64,000 bases of DNA from an uncultured Clostridia bacterium. GTDB taxonomy: Bacteria; Bacillota; Clostridia; TANB77; CAG-508. This document shows, in pieces, positions 1-11,186 of this stretch; the stretch's first letter is position 1, and every line of letters starts with the position of its first letter. A model generated the notes under the pieces. The model saw only the letters and a list, made by a program, of their open reading frames with translations, was not told where the DNA came from and searched no databases. The stretch is taken from contig CALXYJ010000005.1 in NCBI GenBank assembly GCA_944392945.1, forward strand, positions 20,138 to 84,137. Reading direction: 5' to 3'. Made by a program: the position numbers and the translations under genes.

Positions 1-1085
1 AATACAATGTCTTCATCGTATGCATTTAAACCAGCAATAGTTCTTGAAGGACTTGAACTTGCTGAATCATTATACCATTTTACGCCATTTATTTCTCTTA
101 CAAACTCTAATCTATGCTCTACAGCATTAAACTCTTTAATTGCTTCTACAGCTATTTTTTCATCAACCAATTCTTTTGTTGCAGCAAGTGCAGCACATAT
201 ATTTTCATAATTATGTGTTCCCTTTAATTTAATTTCCTTGGTATTTAATATGTGTCTTCTTAATTTATTTTCACATTCTTTTATAATATTTCCATCTACA
301 ATATATCCATCATTTAATTTTTCTTTGCTACTAAAATATATAACTTTTGAATTTGCCTCTGTTTTACATTTTCTTGTAATTTCATTATCATAATTTAAAA
401 TTAATGTATCTTTTTCACTTTGATATTTAAATATTGTCTTTTTGGCTTCTATATATTCTTCATATGAACTATGTATATTTAAATGATTTGGAGTTATATT
501 AGTAATTATAGAAATATTTGGGCTAACTTCCATTTCCATAAGTTGAAAACTACTTAATTCCAAAACTACTATATCAGTTGGTAATATTTCTGAAAGTTTT
601 GTAAATAAAGGTGTACCTATGTTTCCTCCAAGATAACAATTATATCCTGCATGCTTTAAGATTGAATAAATTAAACTTGTTGTAGTCGTCTTTCCCTCGC
701 TACCAGTAACTCCAATAATTTTACATGGACACATTTTCATAAGCATTTCTATTTCTGTAGTTACAATTGCTCCTCTACTTTCTTCTGCTCTTAATTCTGG
801 CTTAGTTGGTAAACAACTTGGAGAACGAAATATCAAATTAAAATCATGTAAATTTTTTAAATTATCTTTTCCAAAAAAATATGGTATAGAATATGATGTT
901 AATTTATTTAAAATCTCAGACGGTATTTCTTCAATTGTTCTATCGTCAAAAACTGTTATATTTGCTTTATTCTCATGCAAATAATCTATTAAAGGTATAT
1001 TACTTACTCCCAACCCTATAATTGCTATTTTCTTTTGATAAATATAATCTTCAAATTCTTGTAATTTTTCATTTATATATTCCAC
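1..1085 (-). CDS. murD: UDP-N-acetylmuramoyl-L-alanine:D-glutamate ligase (partial, 3' end outside window)
   Basis: Adds D-glutamate to UDP-MurNAc-L-Ala in the cytoplasm using ATP, a step of peptidoglycan precursor synthesis. Translating the minus strand from a GTG at 1085 gives about 361 uninterrupted residues: an N-terminal Rossmann-like segment (AIIGLGVSN), the Mur-ligase ATP loop GVTGSEGKTTTT near residues 118-130, and the C-terminal hallmark NDSASSSPSRTI typical of clostridial MurD. The GTG start is chosen because AGAGGTG lies just upstream and no ATG fits. It starts 12 bp after the stop of the kinase-like gene, so the two are probably co-transcribed. The last ~90 residues are beyond position 1. 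Confidence 0.93.
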   Translation of the reverse strand, partial: MEYINEKLQEFEDYIYQKKIAIIGLGVSNIPLIDYLHENKANITVFDDRTIEEIPSEILNKLTSYSIPYFFGKDNLKNLHDFNLIFRSPSCLPTKPELRAEESRGAIVTTEIEMLMKMCPCKIIGVTGSEGKTTTTSLIYSILKHAGYNCYLGGNIGTPLFTKLSEILPTDIVVLELSSFQLMEMEVSPNISIITNITPNHLNIHSSYEEYIEAKKTIFKYQSEKDTLILNYDNEITRKCKTEANSKVIYFSSKEKLNDGYIVDGNIIKECENKLRRHILNTKEIKLKGTHNYENICAALAATKELVDEKIAVEAIKEFNAVEHRLEFVREINGVKWYNDSASSSPSRTIAGLNAYDEDIV

Positions 1086-1097
1086 TTAACACACCTC

Positions 1098-1778
1098 TTA
1101 TTTAATGTATTCTAAAATTTTATTAGTTTCTTCTTCTACAGATTTACAATCTGTTACATCAATTACTCTAGTAATTGGATGAATCTTATAATATCCTGAT
1201 TTTTCTTGTAGTTCATCTCTTGTTTGTATATGTTTTTTTAAATCATCAAAAGATATCTCACCTTTATATTGATTTAATTTTCTTCTTACTCTTTCATCTA
1301 AATCTGCTATTAATAAAAAATGATAGTCAATTTTAGGATACATATTTACTATATCTCTTGAAGATATTATTATATTATATTTCTTCTTTAAGCTTTCTAC
1401 AATATTTCTTCCAAATTCATATAATTTTTCATTATTAGCATAATTACTAATTTTTGAAGTAGCTATCGAAGTTTCTAATGATTGTAAATCATCTTCATTT
1501 ACTTTTTTGTCATGTATATATATAACACTTTCATTATTTTCTATTTCTATTTTTAATTTTAATTTATCCATAATATTTTTTATATTTAATGAACTTAATT
1601 TATTGTTATCTTCTTTTACATTTATTAAACCTGTTTTTAATATACCATATGTAATAGCTCTATATATGTTTCCTCCATGTAGTAAAATAGAATTTGGTAT
1701 TTTTTTTACCAATTCTCTACAAATTGTAGTTTTACCTGTTCCAACATATCCTTCTATTCCTATAACTATATTTTCCAT
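1098..1778 (-). CDS. Cytidylate kinase-like (d)CMP kinase family protein
   Basis: Predicted cytoplasmic nucleoside monophosphate kinase. A P-loop GYVGTGKTT lies at residues 10-18, followed by a CMP-kinase-like centre (SSRDIV, compare GRDI in Cmk) and an arginine-rich lid (DERVRRKLNQY). At 226 aa it matches the family length, but it diverges from housekeeping Cmk enough that the substrate is uncertain. A GGAGG ribosome site sits directly before the ATG. It is first in an operon with murD. An uncharacterised P-loop kinase is the alternative reading. Confidence 0.75.
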   Translation of the reverse strand: MENIVIGIEGYVGTGKTTICRELVKKIPNSILLHGGNIYRAITYGILKTGLINVKEDNNKLSSLNIKNIMDKLKLKIEIENNESVIYIHDKKVNEDDLQSLETSIATSKISNYANNEKLYEFGRNIVESLKKKYNIIISSRDIVNMYPKIDYHFLLIADLDERVRRKLNQYKGEISFDDLKKHIQTRDELQEKSGYYKIHPITRVIDVTDCKSVEEETNKILEYIK

Positions 1779-1951
1779 AAACTCCCTCCTTTATAACATT
1801 TGCAATTATACAATAATCTTTATTATTTTTCAAATTTTATATTTTTTGGCTTTTTTATTAACAAAATTAGAAATTTTATATAATTAATTTATGAATATTT
1901 TTCTTTTTTTATGTAAAAAATATAAATAGAATCTTTTATGGAGGTGCTATT

Positions 1952-2047
1952 ATGGCTAAGAATAAAGAAAAGAAAAATAAAAAGCAAGGAAGTAATGCTG
2001 AAAAACATAAACCAGTTAATAATGAAACTTTAAATGAACAAAAATAA
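1952..2047 (+). CDS. 31-aa lysine-rich small protein
   Basis: A 31-codon ORF starting MAKNKEKKNKKQ with an excellent GGAGGTG ribosome site six bases before the ATG, TAA stops, and a strong hairpin terminator immediately after. It is highly basic and hydrophilic (Lys/Asn/Glu), with no membrane segment. It is convergent with the membrane protein gene at 2084. I do not recognise a family. The complete expression cassette (SD, ORF, terminator) is the argument that it is real; no function can be assigned. Confidence 0.55.
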   Translation: MAKNKEKKNKKQGSNAEKHKPVNNETLNEQK

Positions 2048-2072
2048 TAATTTGAATTTAATTAGAATATAC

Positions 2073-2104
2073 AAAGCCACTGTTTAATTATTTACAGTGG
2101 CTTT
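2073..2104. terminator. Shared bidirectional intrinsic terminator
   Basis: An 11-bp perfect stem (AAAGCCACTGT with its complement) around a 10-nt loop, followed by T-rich sequence on the plus strand. It serves the 31-aa ORF. Its right half also encodes the last residues and stop of the convergent gene ending at 2084, so that gene terminates inside the hairpin. Confidence 0.8.
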
Positions 2105-3115
2105 ATTTTTATTAATTTTCTTTAAATTATTTTTAAATATTATAATTAGTATTCCTGCAATTATGTACATAAATATAATATTCAAAATTAATGCATTCTG
2201 CATTTGCTTTAATGGTAATAAAAATAAATCAAATATTAAATCAAAATTTTCTATATATGACCTATTCTGACCCAAATGAATACTGTTAGTATTTTTAAAT
2301 ACATTATAATTTGTATTTACCATCTCTTTTATTAATGCAGGATATCTATTATAAATAAATATACTATTTTTATTTCCATAGTTTTCTGTTGCATTTTTAT
2401 ATTTTTCTTGTGTTGCTTTTGTTGCAGATACACTATTCTTAGATTCATCCATTTCAGTTGTATATGTTCTTAATGTTTCATATACAGATCCAATTTCTAT
2501 TGATTTTCCAATATTATAAATAGTAAATCCTAATAATAAAATTGCAAATATTATTAAAACTATTTTGGATATATCCATAAATAATTTACTAAAGCAAATT
2601 TTAAAAACAAACACAAGAGAAATTCCTGACAATATTATTGCAATATAAGTATAACTATTAACCCAAACTTCATATAAACTCATAAATTGAAAAGATATTA
2701 CAAATGCTATAACTAACAAAATTATACTAATTAAGCCAATCGTTATTATATCTTCTTTTGAACATTCTTTATCTTTGGATTTTATAATTTTATATATGCA
2801 TAATGCAATATTACTGATATATAATAATAAATTATATATTAAATTATTTATAGTAAAGAATCCTATTAATAAAAAAACTATTTCTATACCAATTTTTATA
2901 ATTTTAGTTTTTATATTATCATTTGAATTTTTAGTTACAATATACCAAACCATAAAATTTATGAAAACATTAATTATTATATATAATATTTGTGAAGCTG
3001 TAGTTGCAAAAGTAGCATTTGTATTCTCGTCTATTCCAAAAGTACATAAGAATACTGACTGTGATAAAATAAATGTACATATTAATAATAACAGTATCTT
3101 TAAATTATTTTTCAT
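2084..3115 (-). CDS. Multi-spanning membrane protein of unknown function
   Basis: A 343-aa integral membrane protein. It begins with a hydrophobic segment (KILLLLICTFILSQSVFL) and has about seven or eight further hydrophobic helices in the first 215 residues. A hydrophilic stretch of roughly 80 residues (about 220-300), rich in Thr/Ser/Asn and probably extracytoplasmic, precedes a last helix and a basic tail (NNLKKINKNK). I see no transporter or enzyme signature. It lies 30 bp downstream of uvrA on the same strand, so read-through from uvrA is possible. Confidence 0.7.
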   Translation of the reverse strand: MKNNLKILLLLICTFILSQSVFLCTFGIDENTNATFATTASQILYIIINVFINFMVWYIVTKNSNDNIKTKIIKIGIEIVFLLIGFFTINNLIYNLLLYISNIALCIYKIIKSKDKECSKEDIITIGLISIILLVIAFVISFQFMSLYEVWVNSYTYIAIILSGISLVFVFKICFSKLFMDISKIVLIIFAILLLGFTIYNIGKSIEIGSVYETLRTYTTEMDESKNSVSATKATQEKYKNATENYGNKNSIFIYNRYPALIKEMVNTNYNVFKNTNSIHLGQNRSYIENFDLIFDLFLLPLKQMQNALILNIIFMYIIAGILIIIFKNNLKKINKNKATVNN

Positions 3116-3145
3116 TTTTGTCCCCTTTATTTAAATTTAATTATT

Positions 3146-5974
3146 TTATTCTTCTAAATATTTCTTTAAAAATTTTCCTGTATAAGATTTATCATTTTTA
3201 CAGATTTGCTCTGGAGTACCGACAGCAACTATTTCTCCTCCGCCATCTCCGCCTTCTGGACCTAAATCTATTATATAATCACATGTTTTAATTAAATCCA
3301 GATTATGTTCAATAACAATTATTGTATTTCCTGTATCTACAAGTCTTTGTAATATATTAACTAATCTATGAACATCAGCAATGTGTAAACCTGTAGTTGG
3401 TTCGTCCAATATATATAAAGTCTTTCCTGTAGCTCTTTTAGAAAGTTCTGTTGCTAGTTTAACTCTTTGAGCTTCCCCCCCAGACAATGTAGTAGAAGGT
3501 TGTCCAAGTTTTATATATCCAAGACCTACATCGTATAGTGTTTGTATTTTTTGTTTTATTTTTGGAATATTACTAAAGAAATCTAATGCTTCTTCTACTG
3601 TCATATCCAAAACATCTGCAATTGTTTTTCCTTTATATTTTACTTCCAATGTTTCATGATTATATCTTTTTCCCTTACATACCTCACATGGTACATATAT
3701 ATCTGGTAAGAAATGCATTTCTATTTTAATTAAACCATCTCCATTACAAGCCTCACATCTTCCACCTTGTACATTAAAACTAAATCTTCCTTTTTGATAC
3801 CCACGTAATTTAGCTTCATTTGTATTTGCAAATATATCCCTTATTGTATCAAATACTCCTGTATAAGTTGCCGGATTTGATCTTGGTGTTCTACCAATTG
3901 GAGATTGATCTATATTTATAATTTTATCTATTTTGTCTATTCCTGTTACTTCTTTGCATTTACCTGGCTTTTCATTAGAACCATTTAATTCTTTTGTTAT
4001 GGTTTTATATAATATTTCATTAACTAATGTACTCTTGCCAGATCCAGAAACTCCAGTAACACAATTAAATACTCCTAATGGAAATTTAACACTTATATTC
4101 TTTAAATTATGCTCTGTTGCACCTTTTACTTCTATTGCTTTTCCTTTTACAGTTTTTCTTCTTTTTTTAGGAACTGCTATTTTTTTTCTTCCACTTAAAT
4201 ATTGACCTGTTATAGAGTTTTCTACCTTTTTTATCTCTTCTGCTGTTCCCTGTGCCATAACATTTCCACCATGAACACCAGCACCTGGTCCAATATCTAT
4301 AATTTGGTCTGCTGCATACATTGTATCTTCATCATGTTCAACTACAAGTAGAGTATTTCCTAAGTCTCTTAGTTTTTTTAATGTTGCCAATAATTTATCA
4401 TTATCTCTTTGGTGTAAACCAATACTTGGCTCATCTAAGATATAAAGAACTCCTGTTAACCCAGAGCCAATTTGCGTTGCTAAACGTATACGTTGTGACT
4501 CTCCTCCTGATAAAGTACCAGCAGACCTAGATAAAGTTAAGTATTCTAATCCTACATCTATTAAAAAGTTTAGCCTTTTATCAATCTCTTTAAAAATTTG
4601 TTCTCCAATTAATTTTTCTTGATTTGTTAATTCCAAGTTTTTTAAATAATCTCTTATTTTATTTATTGGCATGTCTGTTAATTCATTTATATTTTTATCT
4701 CCTACTTTAATAGATAGAATTTCTTTTCTAAGTCTTGCACCATGACATGCATGACAAGGACTTTCGCTCATATACATTTCATAAAATTCTCTCATTCCTT
4801 GTGATTTTGTTTCATTATGTCTTCTTTCTAGTGTAGGAATTACACCTTCAAATGGTGCACTAAATTTTCTTATTCCAAATGGTGATTCATGTTCAAAATC
4901 TATACATTCATCACCTGTTCCATATAAAATCTTATCTAGAAAATCTTTAGGTAATTTTTTAATAGGAACTTTAATATCTACTCCATAATGTTTTCCTATA
5001 GCTTCAAAATACATCTTAGCCATAGTTTCTCCTTTTTTCATAGTGCTAGCCCCAAATGCTTTTACTCCATCATATAAAGTTTTATTTTTGTCTGGAATAA
5101 TTAAATCTTCATCCATTTTCATTAAATAGCCAATACCTGTACATTCTGGACAAGCTCCTTGTGGATTATTAAATGAAAACATTCTAGGTGTAAGCTCTGG
5201 AAAACTAAAACCACAATCTGGACATGCATAATTTTGGCTAAATAGTTTTTCTCCTTTTCCTGGAACATCTACCATAACAATATTATCTGCATGTTTTAAT
5301 GCAATCTCTACAGATTCTGTTAATCTACTCCTTATATCAGATTTTATTACAAGTCTATCTACGATTAAGTCTATATTATGTTTTTTCTTTCTATCTATTT
5401 GAATATCATCTGATAATTCTACATTTTCTCCATCTATTCTTGCTCTTATAAAACCTTCTTTTAGTAAGTCTTTTATTAATTTTGTATATTCTCCTTTTCT
5501 TCCTCTAACTACTGGTGCTATAACTTGTATTCTTGTTCCTTCTTCTAACTTCATAATATTATCTATAATCTGATCTATTGATTGTTTTTCTATTTTCTTA
5601 CCACAAATTGGACAATATGGAATTCCTATTCTCGCGTACAATAGACGAATATAGTCATATATCTCTGTTACAGTTCCTACAGTTGACCTTGGATTTTTTG
5701 ATGTTGTTTTTTGATCTATTGAAATTGCCGGTGATAAGCCTTCTATTGATTCTACATCTGGTTTTTCCATTAAGCCCAAAAATTGTCTAGCATAAGAAGA
5801 AAGGCTTTCTACATATCTTCTTTGCCCTTCTGCATATAAAGTATCAAAAGCTAATGATGATTTACCAGAACCAGAAAGTCCTGTTATTACTACTAATTTA
5901 TCTCTTGGTATCTCTAAACTTATATTTTTTAAATTATGTTCTTTAGCTCCTTTTATAATTATTTTATCATTCAT
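3146..5974 (-). CDS. uvrA: Excinuclease ABC subunit A
   Basis: DNA damage recognition ATPase of nucleotide excision repair. The 942-aa length is normal. Walker A loops are GLSGSGKSS (residues 32-40) and GVSGSGKST in the second half; ABC signatures are [12 protein letters not shown] and [12 protein letters not shown]. Three CxxC zinc-binding regions are visible (CPICGKK, CPDCG...CPEC, and CEAC...CEVC). It lies downstream of uvrB and one intervening gene on the same strand, a damage-repair cluster in a slightly unusual order. No LexA-type operator was noticed upstream. Confidence 0.98.
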   Translation of the reverse strand: MNDKIIIKGAKEHNLKNISLEIPRDKLVVITGLSGSGKSSLAFDTLYAEGQRRYVESLSSYARQFLGLMEKPDVESIEGLSPAISIDQKTTSKNPRSTVGTVTEIYDYIRLLYARIGIPYCPICGKKIEKQSIDQIIDNIMKLEEGTRIQVIAPVVRGRKGEYTKLIKDLLKEGFIRARIDGENVELSDDIQIDRKKKHNIDLIVDRLVIKSDIRSRLTESVEIALKHADNIVMVDVPGKGEKLFSQNYACPDCGFSFPELTPRMFSFNNPQGACPECTGIGYLMKMDEDLIIPDKNKTLYDGVKAFGASTMKKGETMAKMYFEAIGKHYGVDIKVPIKKLPKDFLDKILYGTGDECIDFEHESPFGIRKFSAPFEGVIPTLERRHNETKSQGMREFYEMYMSESPCHACHGARLRKEILSIKVGDKNINELTDMPINKIRDYLKNLELTNQEKLIGEQIFKEIDKRLNFLIDVGLEYLTLSRSAGTLSGGESQRIRLATQIGSGLTGVLYILDEPSIGLHQRDNDKLLATLKKLRDLGNTLLVVEHDEDTMYAADQIIDIGPGAGVHGGNVMAQGTAEEIKKVENSITGQYLSGRKKIAVPKKRRKTVKGKAIEVKGATEHNLKNISVKFPLGVFNCVTGVSGSGKSTLVNEILYKTITKELNGSNEKPGKCKEVTGIDKIDKIINIDQSPIGRTPRSNPATYTGVFDTIRDIFANTNEAKLRGYQKGRFSFNVQGGRCEACNGDGLIKIEMHFLPDIYVPCEVCKGKRYNHETLEVKYKGKTIADVLDMTVEEALDFFSNIPKIKQKIQTLYDVGLGYIKLGQPSTTLSGGEAQRVKLATELSKRATGKTLYILDEPTTGLHIADVHRLVNILQRLVDTGNTIIVIEHNLDLIKTCDYIIDLGPEGGDGGGEIVAVGTPEQICKNDKSYTGKFLKKYLEE

Positions 5975-6082
5975 AAAATGCCCCCAATATAAATTTATAA
6001 TTTGCTTAATTATTATATTATATTTAATTTATAAAAACAATAGTTTGGTTTAATTATGTTATTTTTCCTACATAATAAAAAA

Positions 6083-6133
6083 ACAAATGCAAAATTATAT
6101 TACATCATTAATAAGTAAAAATTTTGCATTTGT
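6083..6133 (-). terminator. Intrinsic terminator after the 403-aa gene
   Basis: A perfect 13-bp inverted repeat (ACAAATGCAAAAT and its complement) with a 25-nt loop, followed on the minus strand by a run of seven T. It lies between the 403-aa gene and uvrA, so uvrA probably has its own promoter or depends on partial read-through. Confidence 0.75.
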
Positions 6134-6139
6134 ATTATA

Positions 6140-7351
6140 TTATCTATTAGAAAATACTGGATTTATCATTGGCGTATTATATCTGTCTAAATTTAATGAA
6201 TCCAAATAACTTTTAGAAATATTACTTCCTAATAAAACTTTATATCCTTCTACTGTATCTTTTAAACATCCAACATGCTTGTTTCCTAAACTATCTGCTC
6301 CCATATAATGAGAAACATTTTTTTCAGAAAATAACATTCTAAAAGCTAAATTTAAGCTATCATCCCTATTTTTTAAGAGTTTCTTCATTTCATCTTCTGT
6401 TAATTCAAACGCAAGCATTCCTTTCTTGTTTGAATCTGGAACATCCAAATAATTCTTTTTAGCAGTATAATCAGCAATATATAAATTAGTAGTTATTTGG
6501 CTATCTTTATGAATTACTGTATTTACCTTTGTTACTCTTGCTAAACATACAATCTTTCCATTATCTGGGTCTGTAAAATAAATAGATGTTTTACCAGGAG
6601 CAATTCTAATATTATTATCATTAATTCTATTTTGTGTTTCTTCTTCTTCTTTTTGCATATATTTAGAATTATCTATAAAAGATTCTTCATACATCCTATC
6701 TATCTCTTTTTTCTCTTCTTGTTTTTTATTTTTTTGTTTTGCTATATTATCCTTTTTCATTCTCTTTAGCCATTCATTAGTAAGAACATTTTTTGCATAT
6801 TCTGTTGCTTCATTTGTATTATCTTCTATACTTATTTGTATTTCCATCTTACTATCCGCTTTCATTTCTGCTCTTCCAATTGGTGTTACTTCATAATAGT
6901 TTAAATCTTCAAATTTTAGCCTACCTGATTTTCCTAATTCATACAAACCATCATGATATAAAAACTCATCTACTGAATAATAATTAGGAATCTCGAAACA
7001 AATTTTTCGTATATCCTTATCTTTCCCTTCTTCTGAATCATGGGAAAAATCCGCCACAACTAATTTTGTAGATTTACCATCTTCATGGTGCATTAAACCT
7101 ATTTCCTTCATTTTTTCAAAAGTATAGGAATCAGAACCATCCATGCTTAATGTAGCATGGAATACATCTTCTTCTGAATTGTCTTTTGATATAACTACAT
7201 ATGAATGTTTTGAATAAAATGATTGATTAGAATAATATTCTTCATTATCATTTTCATTTTTACTAAAAAAAGCTTTTATTTTACTAAAAATGCTTTCCTT
7301 TTTAGGTATTAATGATACATTTTCGTCTTTTTTTCTTTTGAATCCAAACAT
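6140..7351 (-). CDS. Unknown protein between uvrB and uvrA
   Basis: A 403-aa soluble, charged protein. It starts MFGFKRKKDENV with a basic, low-complexity N-terminus. A Lys/Glu-rich probable coiled coil (about residues 195-235) separates two mixed alpha/beta regions, the second beginning with RIAPGKTSIYFTD. There is no signal peptide or membrane helix and no catalytic motif I recognise. An AAGGAG site precedes the ATG. It starts about 70 bp after uvrB on the same strand, which hints at a link to repair or only at operon read-through. Confidence 0.7.
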   Translation of the reverse strand: MFGFKRKKDENVSLIPKKESIFSKIKAFFSKNENDNEEYYSNQSFYSKHSYVVISKDNSEEDVFHATLSMDGSDSYTFEKMKEIGLMHHEDGKSTKLVVADFSHDSEEGKDKDIRKICFEIPNYYSVDEFLYHDGLYELGKSGRLKFEDLNYYEVTPIGRAEMKADSKMEIQISIEDNTNEATEYAKNVLTNEWLKRMKKDNIAKQKNKKQEEKKEIDRMYEESFIDNSKYMQKEEEETQNRINDNNIRIAPGKTSIYFTDPDNGKIVCLARVTKVNTVIHKDSQITTNLYIADYTAKKNYLDVPDSNKKGMLAFELTEDEMKKLLKNRDDSLNLAFRMLFSEKNVSHYMGADSLGNKHVGCLKDTVEGYKVLLGSNISKSYLDSLNLDRYNTPMINPVFSNR

Positions 7352-7422
7352 TAAAATATCTCCTTTTATTTCTCCGTTTCCTATAAAACAATTTTATAAA
7401 TAATATTTTTAAATGTCAATAT

Positions 7423-9378
7423 CTACATAAAATCTTGTAGTTCTTTAATTTTATCCCTAAGTTCAGCAGCCTTTTCAAATTCCATATTAGAAGCACATTT
7501 AAGCATTTCATCCGTTAATTTTGTAATTATTTCCTCTATATTTTCATCTTTCTTTATAGCATATTTTTCTGATACATCTTCTAATACTGTAGCTCTTATT
7601 GTATCCCTTACAGATTTATTAACTGTTTTAGGTGTTATTCCATGTTCAGCATTATATTTCATCTGAATCTCTCGTCTTCTATTAGTTTCACTAATTGCTT
7701 TTTCCATTGACTCTGTTAATTCATCTGCATACATTATTACTTTTCCATTTGTATTTCTTGCAGCACGTCCTATTGTTTGAATTAGCGATCTTTCTGAACG
7801 TAAAAAACCTTCTTTATCTGCGTCCAATATTGCAACCAAAGAAACTTCCGGAATGTCTAATCCTTCTCTTAATAGATTAATACCAACTAGGACATCAAAC
7901 TCTCCTAGACGTAAGCTCCTTATTATATCCATTCTCTCTAAAGCCTTAATATCTGAATGCATATAATTTACTTTAATGTCTACATTTTTTAAATAATCAG
8001 TTAAGTCTTCTGCCATTTTTTTAGTAAGAGTTGTAACCAATACTCTTTCATTTTTTTCCGTTCTTTCTCTTATCTGTTCTATTAAATCGTCAATTTGATT
8101 TTCTATTGGTTTTACTTCTATTTTAGGATCTAAAAGTCCTGTAGGTCTTATAATTTGCTCTACAACGTTTTCTTTACTATGTTCCTTTTCGTATTCAGCA
8201 GGTGTTGCACTAACAAATATAACTTGATTTATTCTTTCTTCAAATTCTTTAAATGTTAAAGGTCTATTATCATATGCAGAAGGTAATCTAAATCCATAAT
8301 TAACTAAAGAATCTTTTCTAGCCTTATCCCCATTATACATTGCTCTTACCTGGGGTATTGTTGCATGTGATTCATCTATTAACAATAAAAAATCTTTTGG
8401 GAAATAATCAAATAAAGTAAATGGTGGGCTTCCAGGCTCTCTTCCACTAATGTGTCTAGAATAATTTTCTATTCCTTGGCAAAATCCTGTTTCTTTCATC
8501 ATTTCTATATCAAAATTTGTTCTCTCCTCTATTCTTTGAGCTTCTATTAATTTACCTTGATCTTTAAAAAATTTTATTCTTTCTTCTAATTCTTCTTCTA
8601 TTGTTGTAATGGCTCTATCCATTTTTTCTTTAGTTGTAACATAATGTGAATTAGGGAATATCATTACATGTGTTCTTGTACCTATTGTTTTACCTGTTAA
8701 TGGATTGATTTCTGAAATTTTTTCTATTTCGTCTCCCCAAAATTCAACCCTAATAGCACTTTCACTTTGATCTGATGGATATATTTCTGCTATATCTCCT
8801 TTTGCTCTAAAAGTTCCTCTTTTAAAATCCAATTCATTCCTTGTATACTGCATTTTCACTAATTTTTTTAATATCTCATCTCTTGATTTTTGCATCCCTG
8901 GTCTTAATGATATAATCATATTCTCATAATCTATTGGGTCTCCTAAACCATATATGCAAGATACAGAAGATACAATAATTACATCTTTACTTTCAAATAA
9001 ACTAGCTGTTGCAGAATGACGTAATTTATCTATTTCATCATTTATAGAAGCATCTTTTTCTATATATGTGTCTGAACTAGGTATATAACTTTCTGGCTGA
9101 TAGTAGTCATAATATGATACAAAATATTCAACATGATTTTCAGGAAAAAACTCTTTAAATTCGGAATAAAGTTGTCCAGCTAATGTTTTATTATGTGCCA
9201 AAACTAATGTTGGTTTTTGCACATTTTGTATTACATTTGCCATTGTAAAAGTTTTTCCTGAACCTGTAACTCCTAGTAAAGTCTGATACTTCTTACCTTG
9301 TTTTATTCCATTACTTAAATATTCAATTGCTTGTGGCTGATCGCCTGTTGGTTTATATTCTGAATGTAATTTAAACAT
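7423..9378 (-). CDS. uvrB: Excinuclease ABC subunit B
   Basis: Helicase-like subunit that verifies damage and recruits UvrC. It is 651 aa. The Walker A loop GVTGSGKT is at residues 36-43, and the beta-hairpin [12 protein letters not shown] that inserts into DNA follows. The DESH box, the helicase motifs ([25 protein letters not shown]) and a C-terminal UVR motif that binds UvrC ([16 protein letters not shown]) are all present. It is first in the uvrB-unknown-uvrA direction of transcription. Confidence 0.98.
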   Translation of the reverse strand: MFKLHSEYKPTGDQPQAIEYLSNGIKQGKKYQTLLGVTGSGKTFTMANVIQNVQKPTLVLAHNKTLAGQLYSEFKEFFPENHVEYFVSYYDYYQPESYIPSSDTYIEKDASINDEIDKLRHSATASLFESKDVIIVSSVSCIYGLGDPIDYENMIISLRPGMQKSRDEILKKLVKMQYTRNELDFKRGTFRAKGDIAEIYPSDQSESAIRVEFWGDEIEKISEINPLTGKTIGTRTHVMIFPNSHYVTTKEKMDRAITTIEEELEERIKFFKDQGKLIEAQRIEERTNFDIEMMKETGFCQGIENYSRHISGREPGSPPFTLFDYFPKDFLLLIDESHATIPQVRAMYNGDKARKDSLVNYGFRLPSAYDNRPLTFKEFEERINQVIFVSATPAEYEKEHSKENVVEQIIRPTGLLDPKIEVKPIENQIDDLIEQIRERTEKNERVLVTTLTKKMAEDLTDYLKNVDIKVNYMHSDIKALERMDIIRSLRLGEFDVLVGINLLREGLDIPEVSLVAILDADKEGFLRSERSLIQTIGRAARNTNGKVIMYADELTESMEKAISETNRRREIQMKYNAEHGITPKTVNKSVRDTIRATVLEDVSEKYAIKKDENIEEIITKLTDEMLKCASNMEFEKAAELRDKIKELQDFM

Positions 9379-9403
9379 ATTTTGCCCCCTATATTTTTAT
9401 GCA

Positions 9404-9589
9404 CTAAATTTTATCTTTCAAAATCATTCTATATCCTAAATTTACATCTATTCTTTTAATAAATCTAAATCTCTCATAAAATTTTTCTTTGTTCCTAGAT
9501 GTACCCAGATATACTCTTAAACTTAGATTTTCTATTATTTCATAAAATCTTTTAATGTAAAAATTCCATAATAAATTTTTAAGTTTCAT
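9404..9589 (-). pseudogene. C-terminal remnant of a GNAT acetyltransferase
   Basis: A 61-aa ORF whose last 40 residues (LRVYLGTSRNKEKFYERFRF, then a GYRMIL ending) match the end of GNAT acetyltransferases, where a YEKFGF-type motif is followed by P-x-LG-GM-I. The acetyl-CoA binding motif (Q/R-x-x-G-x-G/A) and everything before it are absent, and no continuation is visible upstream before the NUDIX gene. It is best read as gene debris, although a short expressed peptide cannot be excluded. Confidence 0.5.
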
Positions 9590-9611
9590 TACCCACTTTT
9601 ATTATCAATTT

Positions 9612-10025
9612 CTAACTTTTCTTAATTATATTCTCTATTTTAGGTTTTATTTTTTTCCACATTTCTTTAAGATTTTGATATTCCAATTTTCCTTCAATTT
9701 CATCTATTTTAAACCATTCAGTTTGTTCTTTATCTTTATCTTCAATTTTTTTATTTGTTAACCCCATGTCTATTCCGATAAAGAAATGATTCTCTACATT
9801 TTCACCTGATGAACTTTTATATCTAGTAATACTTATTTCATCACTAATTATTTTTACTTCATGTCCAGTCTCTTCTATAGTTTCTCTTATGGCACAATCT
9901 ATTATAGTTTCAAACTTTTCTAAATGTCCTTTTGGAAAAGAATATTCTCCATTTCTTAATACCAATGCTATTTTCTTTTCATTCATATTTATTAAAATAC
10001 ATCCTGCTTTTTTTACAATATCCAT
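9612..10025 (-). CDS. NUDIX hydrolase
   Basis: A 137-aa cytoplasmic pyrophosphohydrolase of the MutT/NUDIX fold. The NUDIX box spans about residues 37-59 (GHLEKFE, then RETIEETGHE) and fits G-x5-E-x7-RE-U-x-EE-x-G-U with Thr at one hydrophobic position. The short form resembles diadenosine polyphosphate or mutator-type hydrolases, but the substrate cannot be read from sequence. It is divergent from the SDR gene at 10272; the 246-bp gap between them holds the two promoters and no other gene that I can see. Confidence 0.88.
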   Translation of the reverse strand: MDIVKKAGCILINMNEKKIALVLRNGEYSFPKGHLEKFETIIDCAIRETIEETGHEVKIISDEISITRYKSSSGENVENHFFIGIDMGLTNKKIEDKDKEQTEWFKIDEIEGKLEYQNLKEMWKKIKPKIENIIKKS

Positions 10026-10271
10026 GATCTATATTTTACTCCGACTTATTATATTTTATTTACCAAACAAATTATAGCTTCGGAAAATTAGAAATAATTC
10101 AAATCACACTTTAAATTTTGCTCGTAAATATCATATTATTTATACCATACTTTATATAAAAATACAATAAAGTTAAAACTCCAATATGAATAATTTTAAG
10201 CGATCCTTTTTAGTAACCTTATTATATTTTTCATTATTTCTACATATACTATTTTACAAGGAGTTGATCAA

Positions 10272-11174
10272 ATGTTAGATAATTACCCAACCATTCCTTA
10301 TATAGGATTTAAAGATGAAAATCTAAAAACACCAATTACTTTTCCAGCTCAACATCAAAAAGTTCAACCAGGATTGGAATATGAAATGAATCCACAACCA
10401 TTATATGAAGTACCTAATCATATTCCTGGTAAAAAACTAGAAGATAAAGTTGCCATAATATCTGGAGGAGATAGTGGAATTGGACGAAGCATAAGTTTAT
10501 TGTTTGCTAAAGAAGGAGCTAATATCGTAATTAGTTACCTTAATGAGCATGAAGATGCAAATTATACAAAAAAATTAGTTGAAGAATGTGGTAGAAAATG
10601 TATTTTGATTCCAGGTGATTTACGAGATGAAAATTTATCTACTTATATAGCTGATACCACAATTAAAAATTTTGGTAAAATAGATATATTAGTAAATAAT
10701 TGTGGTGTGCAATTTCCACAAAATAGTATTTTAGATATTAGTAGTAAACAATTAAAAGCAACCTTTGAAACAAATGTATTTACATTCTTTTATTTAACTA
10801 AAGCTGTTTTACCACATTTAGAAGCTAATAGTAGTATTATTAACACTACTTCTATTACTGCATTTGCTGGTAAGAAAAATTTAATAGATTATTCTTCTAC
10901 TAAAGGTGCTATTACCGTTTTTACTAAATCTCTTGCATTATCTCTTGCCGATCAAAAAATAAGAGTTAATGCTGTAGCTCCTGGACCAATTTGGACACCA
11001 TTAATTCCTTCTTCTTTTAATGAACAAGAAGTAGAAATCTTCGGTACAGAAACACCTTTAAAAAGAGCTGGTCAACCATTCGAGCTTGCACCTGCATATT
11101 TGTATCTTGCAAGTGATGACTCTAGGTATGTTACTGGACAAATAATTCATGTAAATGGTGGAACTATTATTTAG
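10272..11174 (+). CDS. SDR-family NAD(P)-dependent oxidoreductase (YdaD/GSP39-like)
   Basis: A 300-aa classical short-chain dehydrogenase with the ~45-residue N-terminal extension seen in Bacillus general stress protein 39/YdaD-type enzymes (PQPLYEVPNHIPGKKLEDKV). The cofactor loop SGGDSGIGRS, the NNCG structural motif, a catalytic Ser (NTTSITAF) and YSSTK are all present. It ends with the usual SDR tail (YVTGQIIHVNGG). AAGGAG precedes the ATG by nine bases. It is monocistronic. The substrate is unknown; relatives are stress-linked, which is family knowledge and not shown here. Confidence 0.92.
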   Translation: MLDNYPTIPYIGFKDENLKTPITFPAQHQKVQPGLEYEMNPQPLYEVPNHIPGKKLEDKVAIISGGDSGIGRSISLLFAKEGANIVISYLNEHEDANYTKKLVEECGRKCILIPGDLRDENLSTYIADTTIKNFGKIDILVNNCGVQFPQNSILDISSKQLKATFETNVFTFFYLTKAVLPHLEANSSIINTTSITAFAGKKNLIDYSSTKGAITVFTKSLALSLADQKIRVNAVAPGPIWTPLIPSSFNEQEVEIFGTETPLKRAGQPFELAPAYLYLASDDSRYVTGQIIHVNGGTII

Positions 11175-11186
11175 CATAAAAAAATT

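Noticed and set aside
7..210. Plus-strand open frame at the window start
   Set aside because: It is the antisense of murD; the minus-strand frame has clear Mur ligase motifs.
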